Source of the DNA: Chryseobacterium sp. CH21 | GTDB lineage: Bacteria; Bacteroidota; Bacteroidia; Flavobacteriales; Weeksellaceae | Assembly (NCBI RefSeq): GCF_004119445.1 | Contig: NZ_QICI01000019.1 | Span: forward strand, 1 to 64,000 | Direction: 5' to 3' | DNA length: 64,000 nt | Part shown: piece by piece, positions 38,067 to 46,791 of the stretch | Numbering within the stretch: the first letter of the stretch is position 1 | Layout of the letters: each line of letters starts with the position of its first letter | Position numbers and translations under genes: made by a program | Notes under the pieces: generated by a model | The model's input: the letters and a program-made list of their open reading frames with translations, nothing else | Databases searched by the model: none | Told to the model about the DNA's origin: nothing

Positions 38067-40154
38067 TTATTTTCTGATAGTTTTAGTCATACTGCTTCCA
38101 TTTTTATAAAGAATCTTTACAAAATAGATTCCAGATTGAAGTCGGCTGATATTCATGTTGTTTTGTCCCGGATTCATAAAAGTCATGATCTGAAGTCCGT
38201 GAGGAGTAATGACATCTACTCTGCTTATTTTATCATAATAGCTTTCAGGTACAAAATTGATCATATGCTCAGATACGATGATTGAAAGATCATTTTCCTT
38301 GCTGGCAAGAACTGAAGCTTTACAAGCCTGCCCTTCATTACAGTCACTTACCACTTTCCAAACTGCATTATTTCCCGGTGCCTCACCTGGATTTGCATAC
38401 CATTTGTTTTCCCAGATTTTGCAGGCATGGAATACTTTTGTTCCTGCTGTTGGATACGTTTTTGCTGGGCTATATTCCTGCGCTCCACAATAGGTAACCG
38501 GACCGCTTGATTCACAACCAGGCCCTTCAGTACATGCACCGACTTCTTCCCATACCATATCGGTTCCCGGCATTTCTCCCGGATTTGCATACCATTTGTT
38601 TTTCCAGATTTTGCAAGAGTAGAAAACTTTTACTCCGGCTGTAGGATATGCATTAGCAGCATTATATTGCTCTGCTCCGCAATAGGATTGTCCATTTCCT
38701 GGTGTAACTTTCTTCGTTCTGACTTTTAATTCATTGCTGGCATCAGAGAGCTGATCGTTCATGGCAACAGATCTCACGGTATAACGATATTCTGTGTCCT
38801 GCGCTAATCCTGTCCTTAAAAAGCTTGTCTGCACGGTTTCTCCTACTTTGATTCCATTTTCAAAGATTTGGTAATTTTTGATTCCCTGTGAGTGGGTAGA
38901 AGCCATCCACATGAGTGAAACTGAGTTTTCAGTAACTCCCATTGCATGAAGGTCTGATGGCGCACTCGGTTTTTCGGGATTACCTGGTGTAACTTTCTTC
39001 GTTCTGACTTTTAATTCATTACTGGCATCAGAGAGCTGATCGTTCATGGCAACAGATCTTACAGTATAACGATATTCTGTGTCCTGCGATAATCCTGCCC
39101 TTAAAAAGCTTGTCTGTACGGTTTCTCCTACTTTGATTCCATTTTCAAAGATCTGATAATTTTTGATTCCCTGTGAGTGGGTAGAAGCCATCCACATGAG
39201 TGAAACTGAGTTTTCAGTAACTCCCATCGAATGGAGATTGGATGGTGCAGTAGGTTTTTCAAGTGTTCCCTCACTGTTTGTTTTCACATTGAGTGGCGTG
39301 CTTTTTCCTGAAGTGAGCCCTGAAGAACCTTTCGCCTGTATTTCATATGTATAAATCGTATTAGCAGCTAAACCAGTATCTTCAAATGAAACTCCGCTTA
39401 CCTGTTGAATATTCTGCCCATTACGGAAAATAGTATAGGATGTTGCATCTGATTGTGGGTTCCAGCTTATTTTAGCAGAAGAACTTGTTACTCCTACTTG
39501 TGTTAATCCTGTAGGAGTCGCAGGTGCAGAAATTCCTGTTCCGGAAGTTACATTCACATCAATTACATTATAAAATGCATTGGTAGTATCTGCTACATCC
39601 CAAACAGCTAAAATAATATGATAACCTGTACGGTTAGCAGGAACAGTAATCTGATGGGAAACATTATCCTGTGGTGGTGTTCCGTTGTGTGTGACTGTAC
39701 CAATAAGCTCAAGATCCTGTCGGGAAAGAGGCTTATTAGGGTTCCAGCCCTGCTTTGTCATATAGTAATGCCATTTAGCAGTGGCATGATACGCCAGATA
39801 TTTCCAGATAAAGGAGTTTACCCCTGTGGAAATATTGGTTTTCTTCCAGCGGTCAGCAGTCTGGATATCCAGTGTAGTATCTCCACCTATACTTCCATTA
39901 GCTGAAGCGATCTTTCCGTCTGCCGGACCCAATGCAGGAAAACCTTTTGGAGCTTCCAGAGATCCGGGCTCATTAATAATAGATCCATAGATGTTAAGTG
40001 CTGCAGAATAACCAAGTGTAGCCTTATCGAGGCTTCCCTGATATCCCCTTGATGCAGGACTTAGTACATATCCGTGTGCGGACAAATGAATTAACGAAGG
40101 TACCAGTATGGCCAACATGAGCAATACCGGAAAAAAAATTTTACGTGTAATCAT
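38067..40154 (-). CDS. Secreted AA10 lytic polysaccharide monooxygenase with FnIII and chitin-binding-like modules, T9SS substrate
   Basis: 695 aa. Signal peptide ends at Ala26, exposing His27 (SA|HGYVLSPASRG), the first His of the copper brace; the second is His123 in AYHATAKWHYY. The LPMO domain (27 to about 210) oxidatively cleaves chitin or cellulose. Then come three FnIII-like modules (about 213-295, 300-390, 395-485), the last two nearly identical. Two Cys/Trp modules follow (YCGAEQYNAANAYPTAGVKV..., WKNKWYANPGEMPG), resembling chitin-binding CBM5/12. A C-terminal T9SS type A sorting tail ends SGIYFVKILYKNGS...TIRK. It likely attacks chitin outside the cell. Confidence 0.92.
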   Translation of the reverse strand: MITRKIFFPVLLMLAILVPSLIHLSAHGYVLSPASRGYQGSLDKATLGYSAALNIYGSIINEPGSLEAPKGFPALGPADGKIASANGSIGGDTTLDIQTADRWKKTNISTGVNSFIWKYLAYHATAKWHYYMTKQGWNPNKPLSRQDLELIGTVTHNGTPPQDNVSHQITVPANRTGYHIILAVWDVADTTNAFYNVIDVNVTSGTGISAPATPTGLTQVGVTSSSAKISWNPQSDATSYTIFRNGQNIQQVSGVSFEDTGLAANTIYTYEIQAKGSSGLTSGKSTPLNVKTNSEGTLEKPTAPSNLHSMGVTENSVSLMWMASTHSQGIKNYQIFENGIKVGETVQTSFLRAGLSQDTEYRYTVRSVAMNDQLSDASNELKVRTKKVTPGNPEKPSAPSDLHAMGVTENSVSLMWMASTHSQGIKNYQIFENGIKVGETVQTSFLRTGLAQDTEYRYTVRSVAMNDQLSDASNELKVRTKKVTPGNGQSYCGAEQYNAANAYPTAGVKVFYSCKIWKNKWYANPGEMPGTDMVWEEVGACTEGPGCESSGPVTYCGAQEYSPAKTYPTAGTKVFHACKIWENKWYANPGEAPGNNAVWKVVSDCNEGQACKASVLASKENDLSIIVSEHMINFVPESYYDKISRVDVITPHGLQIMTFMNPGQNNMNISRLQSGIYFVKILYKNGSSMTKTIRK
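38701..39270. repeat. Tandem 285-bp duplication of an FnIII module inside the LPMO gene
   Basis: Two in-frame 95-codon units with a 285-bp period, nearly identical at DNA level (for example GGTGTAACTTTCTTCGTTCT at 38701 and 38986). Only scattered substitutions separate them, so the duplication is recent or maintained by gene conversion. Confidence 0.85.
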
Positions 40155-40706
40155 AATTTAAGATTTGATGTTAATTATATTAGATCAATTTTATATAAAA
40201 CTAATTTTTAAACCATTATAATCTCAATAACTAAAGAAACACAAAGTGTCTTAGCTTAAGTCACTAAATAATTGATGTTACTGAAATTTTAATAAGAAAC
40301 TTATTTACACTTTTATATTTTAAAACATTAAGATTGTATTAAGCTGATGAGAGTATTAAGATAAGTTTCGTTTTAAGCCAAATAATCAAAATGATTCATC
40401 TTAACTATACTTTACTTCTTAATGGTTTTACTTTTTTAAGTTTAAATAGCTTCGAGGGTAAAATTAAATAAATAAACCAGCTGATATTTCAAATTAAAAC
40501 TTGTAGTAATTGTTTATAACACTTATTAATATCTTAATAATAATATATTAAAGCATAAAAATAGAAAAAATAAATTACTTTAATCACAAATAGTTGAAAT
40601 AAATTTCACCTTAATCAACCTTAAACATTATGAAAATAGAGAATGAAAATATAAGATGCTTACAATTCTATAATTTGAATAGAATTATTGAAAACGCTTG
40701 TATATC
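40155..40706. other. AT-rich intergenic region upstream of the LPMO gene
   Basis: About 550 bp with no credible ORF. It should contain the LPMO promoter, but I found no clear TTTG/TAnnTTTG pair on the minus strand. It includes the CATTAAG...CTTAATG repeat copy at 40323-40427. Confidence 0.5.
40323..40427. repeat. MITE-like dispersed repeat, copy 1 (ends AAACATTAAG / CTTAATGGTT)
   Basis: About 105 bp bounded by imperfect inverted ends. It is internally similar to 49593-49706: ATTAAGATTGTATTAAG, ATTAAGATAAGTTTCGTTTTAA, ATGATTCATCTTAACTATA. Non-coding. Confidence 0.6.
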
Positions 40707-40740
40707 AAAAAAAAACTGAGAGAATTAATCATTCTCCCAG
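40707..40740 (-). terminator. Terminator of the tetrapyrrole-methylase-family gene
   Basis: CTGAGAGAAT (40716-40725) and ATTCTCCCAG (40731-40740) pair with one G-U. On the minus strand a run of T follows (complement of 40707-40715). Confidence 0.75.
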
Positions 40741-40779
40741 CCTGTATATATTAAAAAAGACTTATAAAAGGAATAGAAA

Positions 40780-41478
40780 TTACTTCCCAAGTACAAATAC
40801 TGCAGGAATTTTATGAAGTTCCGGCTTTTGTTTTTGCCAGTCTTTTATGGTTTTTGTCTTGATAAATTCATGTTCAGGATCATTGATATTAGCAGCAATA
40901 CAAAGCTTTGTATTCGGCGATAAAAACTTGCACAAATCTTCAAAAAGCTGATTATTCCTATACGGTGTTTCCATGAAAATCTGTGAGTATCCTGTTTTCT
41001 GAACAAGACTTTCAAGATTCATAATATGTTTCTTTTTCTCTCCTTTATCAATAGGAAGATAGCCATGGAAGGTGAATTCCTGCCCGTTGAATCCACTGGA
41101 AATCAAAGCCAAGATAATGGATGAAGGCCCTGAAATTGGGATCACTCTGATATTTTTCTCATGACACCATTTCACAATCAGGTTTCCGGGGTCTGCAATA
41201 CATGGTAATCCGGCTTCTGACAGCAATCCAAAATCCTGCCCTTTCATCATCAACTCCTGAGCATCTTTGATATCTGCATTTTCTGTGTATTTATCCAATA
41301 GGAATAACTTCAGATCTGCCTGCTTTTTTTCGGGAGCAAAAAATTTCACAACCTTTCGTGCTGTTTTTTCATTTTCCACGAAGAAATAATCAGTCTGCAT
41401 GATATAATCTTTCAAAACAGGTGAAAAGTGGTTGATAGAAGTATTTTCTGATAAGTAAGCAGGGAGTAAAAAAAGCAT
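40780..41478 (-). CDS. SAM-dependent methyltransferase, tetrapyrrole methylase fold (RsmI-like)
   Basis: 232 aa. Family landmarks: FFVENEKTARKVVKFF, LLSEAGLPCIADPG (near the SAM site), VIPISGPSSIILALISSGF and FMETPYRNNQLFEDL. This matches the short RsmI-like group related to 16S rRNA 2'-O-ribose methyltransferase; the rRNA target is inferred, and Bacteroidota often carry this paralogue as well as rsmI. It lies 4 bp after the NTF2-like gene, so three genes (LMW-PTP, NTF2-like, this) likely form one operon. Confidence 0.83.
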   Translation of the reverse strand: MLFLLPAYLSENTSINHFSPVLKDYIMQTDYFFVENEKTARKVVKFFAPEKKQADLKLFLLDKYTENADIKDAQELMMKGQDFGLLSEAGLPCIADPGNLIVKWCHEKNIRVIPISGPSSIILALISSGFNGQEFTFHGYLPIDKGEKKKHIMNLESLVQKTGYSQIFMETPYRNNQLFEDLCKFLSPNTKLCIAANINDPEHEFIKTKTIKDWQKQKPELHKIPAVFVLGK

Positions 41479-41482
41479 TGTA

Positions 41483-41983
41483 TTATTTTTTAGTTCTTTC
41501 GTTTAATGTAGGTTGTGGGAAGTATTTTGTCAAATCCATAGAAAAGCTAACGGAAGTAATTTTCCAGGTTCCGTTGATCTTCATTAATGTCCAGATCTCC
41601 TTTCCCCAGTTTTCCATTTTACCATCGTACCAAAAACTGTAATCGAAATTGGCAGAAGCTATTGCTCCATCTTCCACAATCTTAATATTGTCAAATTTTT
41701 CTTCAGATTTATCATCTTTAAAACTTTTGATAAAAGCTTTATAATCATCTGCAAAGTACACATCTGCTTTAGGATTTTTCTCCAGACGCTTGGCCTGGGT
41801 TCTGTCTTTATAAATTCCGGTCCAGAGCACAGGTTCCTGGAATAATGAGAGATATTTGGCTTCATCTCTGGATTTGATACACCCCATGAAGTCATCCATT
41901 ACCTTACGGATTTCTGTTTCATCCTTGGTTTGGGCAAAGAAGAAGTTAACGCTTAATAAAAACAGTAAAAACAGCTTTTTCAT
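41483..41983 (-). CDS. Secreted SnoaL/NTF2-like protein
   Basis: 166 aa with a signal peptide (MKKLFLLFLLSVNFFFAQ). The NTF2-like fold has helix EIRKVMDDFMGCIKSRDEAKYLSLF and a C-terminal sheet (WTLMKINGTWKITSVSFSM). It resembles the protein at 11141-11659 in layout, and no catalytic residues stand out. It is 5 bp downstream of the phosphatase gene. Confidence 0.78.
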   Translation of the reverse strand: MKKLFLLFLLSVNFFFAQTKDETEIRKVMDDFMGCIKSRDEAKYLSLFQEPVLWTGIYKDRTQAKRLEKNPKADVYFADDYKAFIKSFKDDKSEEKFDNIKIVEDGAIASANFDYSFWYDGKMENWGKEIWTLMKINGTWKITSVSFSMDLTKYFPQPTLNERTKK

Positions 41984-41988
41984 GATTA

Positions 41989-42438
41989 TTATTGTGATAT
42001 TTGATTTTTGATAGCATCACATCCTTTATCTAAAAGCTGGAAAACCTTTTCAAAATCTTTCATATCTCCCCAATAAGGATCAGGAACCTCAGCATTTTTG
42101 TGATCGCCTAATACTTCTAAAAACAAGGATACTTTTTGGCGTTCTTCTTCATTTTTAGTTTTAGAAATAACATCTTCTAATACATCAATATCCATACAAT
42201 AGATCTTATCAAAAGTTTCAAAATCTTTTCTGGTGATAGGTCTAGATTTTTGCCTGGATATATCAATATCATGATTAGACGCGGTTTTAATGGCTCTCTT
42301 ATCAGGATGTTCACCTTCATGCATTGAAATTGTTCCGGCAGAATCTACCGTATAATGGTCCGGTAGTTTTGCTTTCATAATACCTTCTGCCAAAGGGCTT
42401 CTGCATATATTTCCCAGACAAACCATTAATATTTTCAT
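41989..42438 (-). CDS. Low-molecular-weight protein tyrosine phosphatase
   Basis: 149 aa. The P-loop CLGNICRS (Cys7 nucleophile, Arg13) and the general-acid loop VPDPYWGD are intact. It dephosphorylates phosphotyrosine; bacterial targets vary, often including capsule or envelope kinases. It is the first gene of a compact three-gene unit downstream of dnaA, separated from it by a hairpin. Confidence 0.93.
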   Translation of the reverse strand: MKILMVCLGNICRSPLAEGIMKAKLPDHYTVDSAGTISMHEGEHPDKRAIKTASNHDIDISRQKSRPITRKDFETFDKIYCMDIDVLEDVISKTKNEEERQKVSLFLEVLGDHKNAEVPDPYWGDMKDFEKVFQLLDKGCDAIKNQISQ

Positions 42439-42481
42439 ATTCTGTTTTATTTAAAAAGAATCTTTTGCCACAACAAAACTA

Positions 42482-42516
42482 AATAAAAAATGAAGAATAA
42501 AACTATCCTTCATTTT
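42482..42516 (-). terminator. Terminator of dnaA
   Basis: AAAATGAAG (42487-42495) and CTTCATTTT (42508-42516) pair. On the minus strand TTTTTTATTT follows, 24 bp past the dnaA stop. Confidence 0.65.
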
Positions 42517-42539
42517 AATTTATTTCAGCTCAACGCTAT

Positions 42540-43994
42540 TTATTGTTTGATTCTTTCAGTAAGGTCTTTTACGTACTTCTTGATTTCTTTATCAATTTTC
42601 GAAACATCTTTGATGGTATCACAAGCATACATTACTGTAGAGTGATCTTTTCCTCCCATCTCCTCACCGATTTTACTAAATGTAGAATTGGTTAATTCTT
42701 TGGAGAAATACATAGCAAGCTGTCTTGGTAATGCAATTTCTCTTTTTCTTGTTTTAGAAAGTAACTGCTCTTTCTTGATTCCAAAATAATCACAAACTAC
42801 TTCCTGAATATAAGGGATATTGATGACTTTCTTCTGGTTGGCAGCAATTCTGTTGATGGTTTCTTTCAACAAATCAAGACTCAGATCTCTCTTATATACT
42901 GTAGAGTAAGCGATCACAGAGTTGATCACTCCGATAAGCTCTCTTACATTGGTTTTTGTTTCAACAGCAAGGAAATCAAGCATATCTCCCGGAAGAATGA
43001 TTCCATCTCTGCTTAGTTTATCTTCGATGATCTGTCTTCTTGTGGATAGATCCGGAGATTTGATTTCTGCAGAAAGTCCCCATTTGAAACGGGAAACAAT
43101 TCTGTCCTGGATATCCATAATATCTGCAGGCGCTTTATCGGAAGTAAGGATAATTTGTTTTCCATTCTGATGCAGGTGATCAAAAATATGGAAGAAACTG
43201 TCCTGTGTAGCAGATTTCCCCGATAGGAACTGAATATCATCAATAATCAGAACATCTACCATCTGATAAAAATTCGCAAATTCAGTCTGCTTATGTGCTT
43301 TGGCAGCAGAAATAAACTGCTGGATAAACTTTTCAGAAGACAAATAAAGAACTACTTTATCCGGAAACTGATTTTTTACTTCAAGACCTACAGCCTGTCC
43401 TAAGTGGGTTTTTCCAACTCCGTAACCTCCATATAAAAATAACGGGTTGAAAGCTGTTGCACCAGGTCTTTTTGCAATGGATCTGGCTACAGTGGCTGCG
43501 AATTTATTGCTTTCTCCTTCTACATAACTATCGAATGAATAGTCAGGTTTCAGGTTAGAATCTATATTTACTTTTCTTATTCCAGGAACTACAAAAGGGT
43601 TCACAATATTAGCAGAGAATCCTTGTGGCATTGTTTCCTGTGTTTTCGGAGTAGGAACGCTTTGTCCCTTGATATTCATGGTAACTGGTTTTTCTTCACC
43701 TTTTGGTCTGTTTTCCATTACAGAATACCATAATTTCACTCCTTTTCCAATATTTTTCTTCAGGGCAGCAGAAAGTAAGGACAGGTAGTTATCCTCTATA
43801 TATTCCTTGTAAAAATCGCTCGGTACGATCAACGTAAGGTTATTCGCTACTAATGAAAGCGGCTGAACCTTATCGAATAACATATCGAAAGATTTTTCAA
43901 GTTTTTTCAGGTCAGAATTGTCTTCAGCTGCGTTCAGGTTATCACGCATAAACTGAAGGCATTTCTGCCATATCATCATTAAATTGTCATCCAT
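42540..43994 (-). CDS. dnaA: Chromosomal replication initiator DnaA
   Basis: 484 aa. Domain I (about 1-90, MDDNLMMIWQKCLQFM), a short linker, AAA+ domain III with Walker A GGYGVGKTHLGQ, Walker B VLIIDDIQFL and sensor ILTSDKAP. Domain IV has the DNA-binding signature MGGKDHSTVMYACDTI. It binds DnaA boxes and opens oriC. No cluster of DnaA boxes was found nearby, so the origin is probably elsewhere. Divergent from the thioesterase gene. Confidence 0.98.
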   Translation of the reverse strand: MDDNLMMIWQKCLQFMRDNLNAAEDNSDLKKLEKSFDMLFDKVQPLSLVANNLTLIVPSDFYKEYIEDNYLSLLSAALKKNIGKGVKLWYSVMENRPKGEEKPVTMNIKGQSVPTPKTQETMPQGFSANIVNPFVVPGIRKVNIDSNLKPDYSFDSYVEGESNKFAATVARSIAKRPGATAFNPLFLYGGYGVGKTHLGQAVGLEVKNQFPDKVVLYLSSEKFIQQFISAAKAHKQTEFANFYQMVDVLIIDDIQFLSGKSATQDSFFHIFDHLHQNGKQIILTSDKAPADIMDIQDRIVSRFKWGLSAEIKSPDLSTRRQIIEDKLSRDGIILPGDMLDFLAVETKTNVRELIGVINSVIAYSTVYKRDLSLDLLKETINRIAANQKKVINIPYIQEVVCDYFGIKKEQLLSKTRKREIALPRQLAMYFSKELTNSTFSKIGEEMGGKDHSTVMYACDTIKDVSKIDKEIKKYVKDLTERIKQ

Positions 43995-44075
43995 TTTTAT
44001 GCCCCGATTATTCTTTGTTTGTACTGTGTTTAGAAGGAAGACAAAGGTCTAATTTTTTCTTTTCAAAAAAAAATA

Positions 44076-44107
44076 TTGGAGGTATTGATTATTTAAAAAT
44101 ATATTTG
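44076..44107 (+). promoter_or_regulatory. Promoter of the thioesterase gene (TTGG-N20-TATATTTG)
   Basis: A perfect -7 box TATATTTG at 44100-44107, with TTGG 20 nt upstream. Its position makes the ATG at 44109 too early and favours the ATG at 44130. Confidence 0.5.
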
Positions 44108-44129
44108 TATGTATAATTTAAGACCTAAA

Positions 44130-44546
44130 ATGACACACACAACACACTCAATACGAGTACGTTACACAGAGACAGACCCGATGAAATATGTATACTATGG
44201 TAATTACGCGACGTACTTCGAAGTAGCGAGAGTTGAGCTCTTCAGAACCATAGGAATTTCATACGATGAAATTGAAAACCAAGGAATTTGGCTCCCTGTT
44301 TCAGACTATAAAATTAAATATATCCGTCCGGCTTTGTATGATCAAAAATTAGAAATTCATACCTATGTTAAAAAAATTCCCGGTGTAAGAATTGAATTTG
44401 AATATGAAATCTACAATGAGGAGCATATTAAAATAACAGAAGCTTCCACTACTCTCTTCTTTTTGGATGCGAAAACCAACAAAGTGATCAGGTGTCCGGA
44501 ATTTCTCATGGAAATGATTGAGAAGAAATGGAAGGAAAGGGAATAG
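44130..44546 (+). CDS. Acyl-CoA thioesterase, 4-hydroxybenzoyl-CoA thioesterase (YbgC/FcbC) family
   Basis: 138 aa, hotdog fold. RVRYTETDPMKYVYYGNYATYFEVARVE holds the catalytic Asp region (ETDPM...YYGNY) of the 4HBT family. The start at 44130 (MTHTTHSIRVRY) is chosen because 44109 lies at the promoter. It hydrolyses acyl-CoA thioesters; the substrate is unknown. A low-complexity repeat begins right after its stop. Confidence 0.85.
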   Translation: MTHTTHSIRVRYTETDPMKYVYYGNYATYFEVARVELFRTIGISYDEIENQGIWLPVSDYKIKYIRPALYDQKLEIHTYVKKIPGVRIEFEYEIYNEEHIKITEASTTLFFLDAKTNKVIRCPEFLMEMIEKKWKERE

Positions 44547-44700
44547 GGGTTTTGTGTTTGAGAGTGGAAGGGTTTGAGGTTCTGGGTAATCAGGAAGAAG
44601 AACAACCCGCAATTCATACTTCGCTACAAAATAAAACCTACAACAAGCAACTAATAACTCACAACCCGAAACAAAACAAACCCGTAACACGCACTCTATT
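44547..44700. repeat. Mosaic dispersed repeat, copy B (inverted)
   Basis: Read on the minus strand it has GGGTTGTGAGTTATTAGTTGC, then TTGCGGGTTGTTCTTC, CTGATTACCC, AACCTCAAACCCTTCC and CACTCTCAAACACAAAAC. The block order equals that at 26545-26728 and 63716-63840. Confidence 0.6.
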
Positions 44701-44756
44701 TATGAATTAATTTGCACCTTTGTACCTTTATTTAATCATCCCTTATATATTATTTT

Positions 44757-45605
44757 ATGAAGATTGCATTTTTGGGACCTCACGCCAGTTTCACTCAGCT
44801 TGCCACTGCACAGCTTTTTCCGAATGAAGAGTTATTACCACAGGCCAGTATTCTGGATTGTTTTACTGCTGTTGAAAACGGAGAAGCAATAAAGGCGGTC
44901 GTGCCTTTGGAAAACTCTATTGAAGGAACCGTTTCTATGACGTTGGATTATTTATATAAAACTCCGTCTATTAAAATTGAAGCAGAAGCAGTAATGCCTA
45001 TTGCCCATCACCTGATGATTCATCCGGAAAACTCTATTGAGAATATTGAAAGAATATATTCACATCCACAAGCACTGGCACAGAGCTTTCACTTTCTTGA
45101 CACTCATTATAAAGAGATTCAGAAACAGGACTTCTCTTCTACTGCTGCTGCTGCAAAATTTGTTTCAGAAAATCCGGATACTCCTATTGCGGCAGTTGCC
45201 AATCAGTTTGCTGCTAATTTATACGGATTGAAAATCATTAACCGTAACATCCAGGATTTTGAACAAAATCATACCCGTTTTATCATCATCTCCAAACAGC
45301 AGAACAAGTACCAGAATGACAAACTGGAAACTTTAGGAGAAAAATCAGGAATGCTGATTACACTACCGGAAGATCATCCAGGTGGATTACATCAGGTTTT
45401 ATCTGTTTTCGCATGGAGAAAGATGAACCTTAGCAAAATTGAATCCAGAACATTAAAGACGGGATTGGGTAATTATTTTTTCTTCATCAATGTAGAGGGA
45501 TCTTGGGAAGATATCCTCCATGGAAATGCTATTAAAGAACTTGAATCCATTAAAGCCAATGTTGATTTTCTTGGAAATTATAAAGAATTTCTCCTGGAAA
45601 GCTAA
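44757..45605 (+). CDS. pheA: Prephenate dehydratase
   Basis: Converts prephenate to phenylpyruvate for phenylalanine synthesis. It is 282 aa, monofunctional. The dehydratase domain (about 1-180) has GPHASFTQLAT, VPLENSIEGTVSMTLD, SHPQALAQ and the catalytic QNHTRFIII. The ACT domain (about 200-282) holds GGLHQVLSVFAWRKMNLSKIESRTLKT, a variant of the GALxxVL / ESRP feedback site. A strong terminator follows. Confidence 0.95.
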   Translation: MKIAFLGPHASFTQLATAQLFPNEELLPQASILDCFTAVENGEAIKAVVPLENSIEGTVSMTLDYLYKTPSIKIEAEAVMPIAHHLMIHPENSIENIERIYSHPQALAQSFHFLDTHYKEIQKQDFSSTAAAAKFVSENPDTPIAAVANQFAANLYGLKIINRNIQDFEQNHTRFIIISKQQNKYQNDKLETLGEKSGMLITLPEDHPGGLHQVLSVFAWRKMNLSKIESRTLKTGLGNYFFFINVEGSWEDILHGNAIKELESIKANVDFLGNYKEFLLES

Positions 45606-45630
45606 GCAAACTCAACAAAAATGATAAAAA

Positions 45631-45656
45631 AACACCGCCATCAGGCGGTGTTTTTT
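45631..45656 (+). terminator. Rho-independent terminator of pheA
   Basis: AACACCGCC / GGCGGTGTT perfect stem with ATCA loop, then TTTT. Confidence 0.9.
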
Positions 45657-45968
45657 CTTTTACACCTCCTTAAAATCACAAAAAATTCCAAAATTCCAAA
45701 AGAAATCATTCGGGGGATAACAACTCCCTTCCTTTTCAAAATAACCCACTATCAAGGGAGAATTATTTTTTCTTAAAACCCTTATAAACAAAGGATTAAT
45801 TAAAAAAGAAATATAACAACCTGTAATTAAATTATGTCATAAAATCAATTAAAATATAAACATATGTTTAAATATATTACATCATATTTATATTAAAATT
45901 GAGAATATCATAATAAATGATATAGTTTTTATTGTATATTTGCTAAGCAACTAATTAAAATCTTGATC
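45657..45968 (+). promoter_or_regulatory. AT-rich region with a TATATTTG -7 element (45935-45942)
   Basis: 312 bp, no ORF. A perfect -7 box lies 26 bp before the ATG at 45969. No TTTG occurs at the -33 position. Otherwise nothing recognised. Confidence 0.45.
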
Positions 45969-46679
45969 ATGAAAACTAAACTTTACGGCTTAATGCTAGC
46001 ATACGCAGCTATACCACTATTTTCTCAAGTCGGTATTAATACAGCCTCCCCAACTGCAACTCTAGATGTTAATGGAACATTGAAAGTTAGAGATATTCCA
46101 GCGGCCACTGCACTACCAGGATATCAGGTTTTAGCTGTTAACCAAGGAACCACTCAGGTCTTTTCTATGGATCCGACACTATTAACTGGTGCTTCAGCAA
46201 CTAACACGACAGTGTATAATGCCAAAAAAACTTCAGGTCTGAACATTCTAAACTTATCAGCTTTACCTTCAGACTTCCAGCCTGTAAACTTTGTACAAGC
46301 TGACAGAACAATAGGAACTGCTACTTTATTTACGAATGCTGATGGTTCTTATAATATTCCATCTGCCGGTGTATACGCCGTTGGGTTTGCATTCAGATAT
46401 GGAACAGGACTACAGGCTTCCTTATTATCAGGTGCTCCAGGTATTGCAATCGCCAGAACCAGAGCTGCAGTAACAACCCTGATAGACACACGTCCATTCA
46501 GCGGTATCAACCTTGCATTAGCAGTTAACATTACATTTTCTGATTCCAGCATCAACTCCTTATATTCTTTTCAGGCGGGTGATAAAATTTCATTCGGACT
46601 TGTTGACACAGGAAATATCAGTGTAGGCTTATTAGGATCCAGCATCGCATCCTTTTACATTTACAAAGTATCAAACTAG
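45969..46679 (+). CDS. Secreted surface protein with 'VGINTxxPxATLDVNG' head motif
   Basis: 236 aa from the ATG at 45969; the TTG at 45963 is less likely. Signal peptide MKTKLYGLMLAYAAIPLFSQ. VGINTASPTATLDVNGTLKVRD, common at the start of Bacteroidota surface and tail-fibre-like proteins, follows at once. The rest is beta-rich and Gly/Ser/Thr-rich, ending FYIYKVSN, compatible with a C1q/TNF-like jelly roll. It probably forms trimers on the surface. Function is unknown. Confidence 0.75.
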   Translation: MKTKLYGLMLAYAAIPLFSQVGINTASPTATLDVNGTLKVRDIPAATALPGYQVLAVNQGTTQVFSMDPTLLTGASATNTTVYNAKKTSGLNILNLSALPSDFQPVNFVQADRTIGTATLFTNADGSYNIPSAGVYAVGFAFRYGTGLQASLLSGAPGIAIARTRAAVTTLIDTRPFSGINLALAVNITFSDSSINSLYSFQAGDKISFGLVDTGNISVGLLGSSIASFYIYKVSN

Positions 46680-46707
46680 TAAAACATATTGTTAGTTATC
46701 TATACCG

Positions 46708-46746
46708 TTAACCCATCGCTTATACTGTGATGGGTTAATTTTTTTT
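46708..46746 (+). terminator. Rho-independent terminator
   Basis: TTAACCCATC (46708-46717) and GATGGGTTAA (46729-46738) pair perfectly; a run of eight T follows. Confidence 0.85.
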
Positions 46747-46769
46747 AAATAGCTTTTCAAACATTTCTT

Positions 46770-46777
46770 TATATTTG
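46770..46777 (+). promoter_or_regulatory. -7 element for the DUF2339 gene (TATATTTG)
   Basis: Perfect TAnnTTTG box only 15 bp before the ATG at 46792, implying a very short 5' leader. Confidence 0.5.
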
Positions 46778-46791
46778 ATAAAACTAATGAA

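Noticed and set aside
42540..44130. oriC next to dnaA
   Set aside because: No cluster of TTATCCACA-type boxes or AT-rich unwinding region; a single TGTGGATAG inside dnaA is not evidence.
44349..44690. 113-aa minus-strand ORF
   Set aside because: It is antisense to the thioesterase gene and to the low-complexity repeat; no conserved features.
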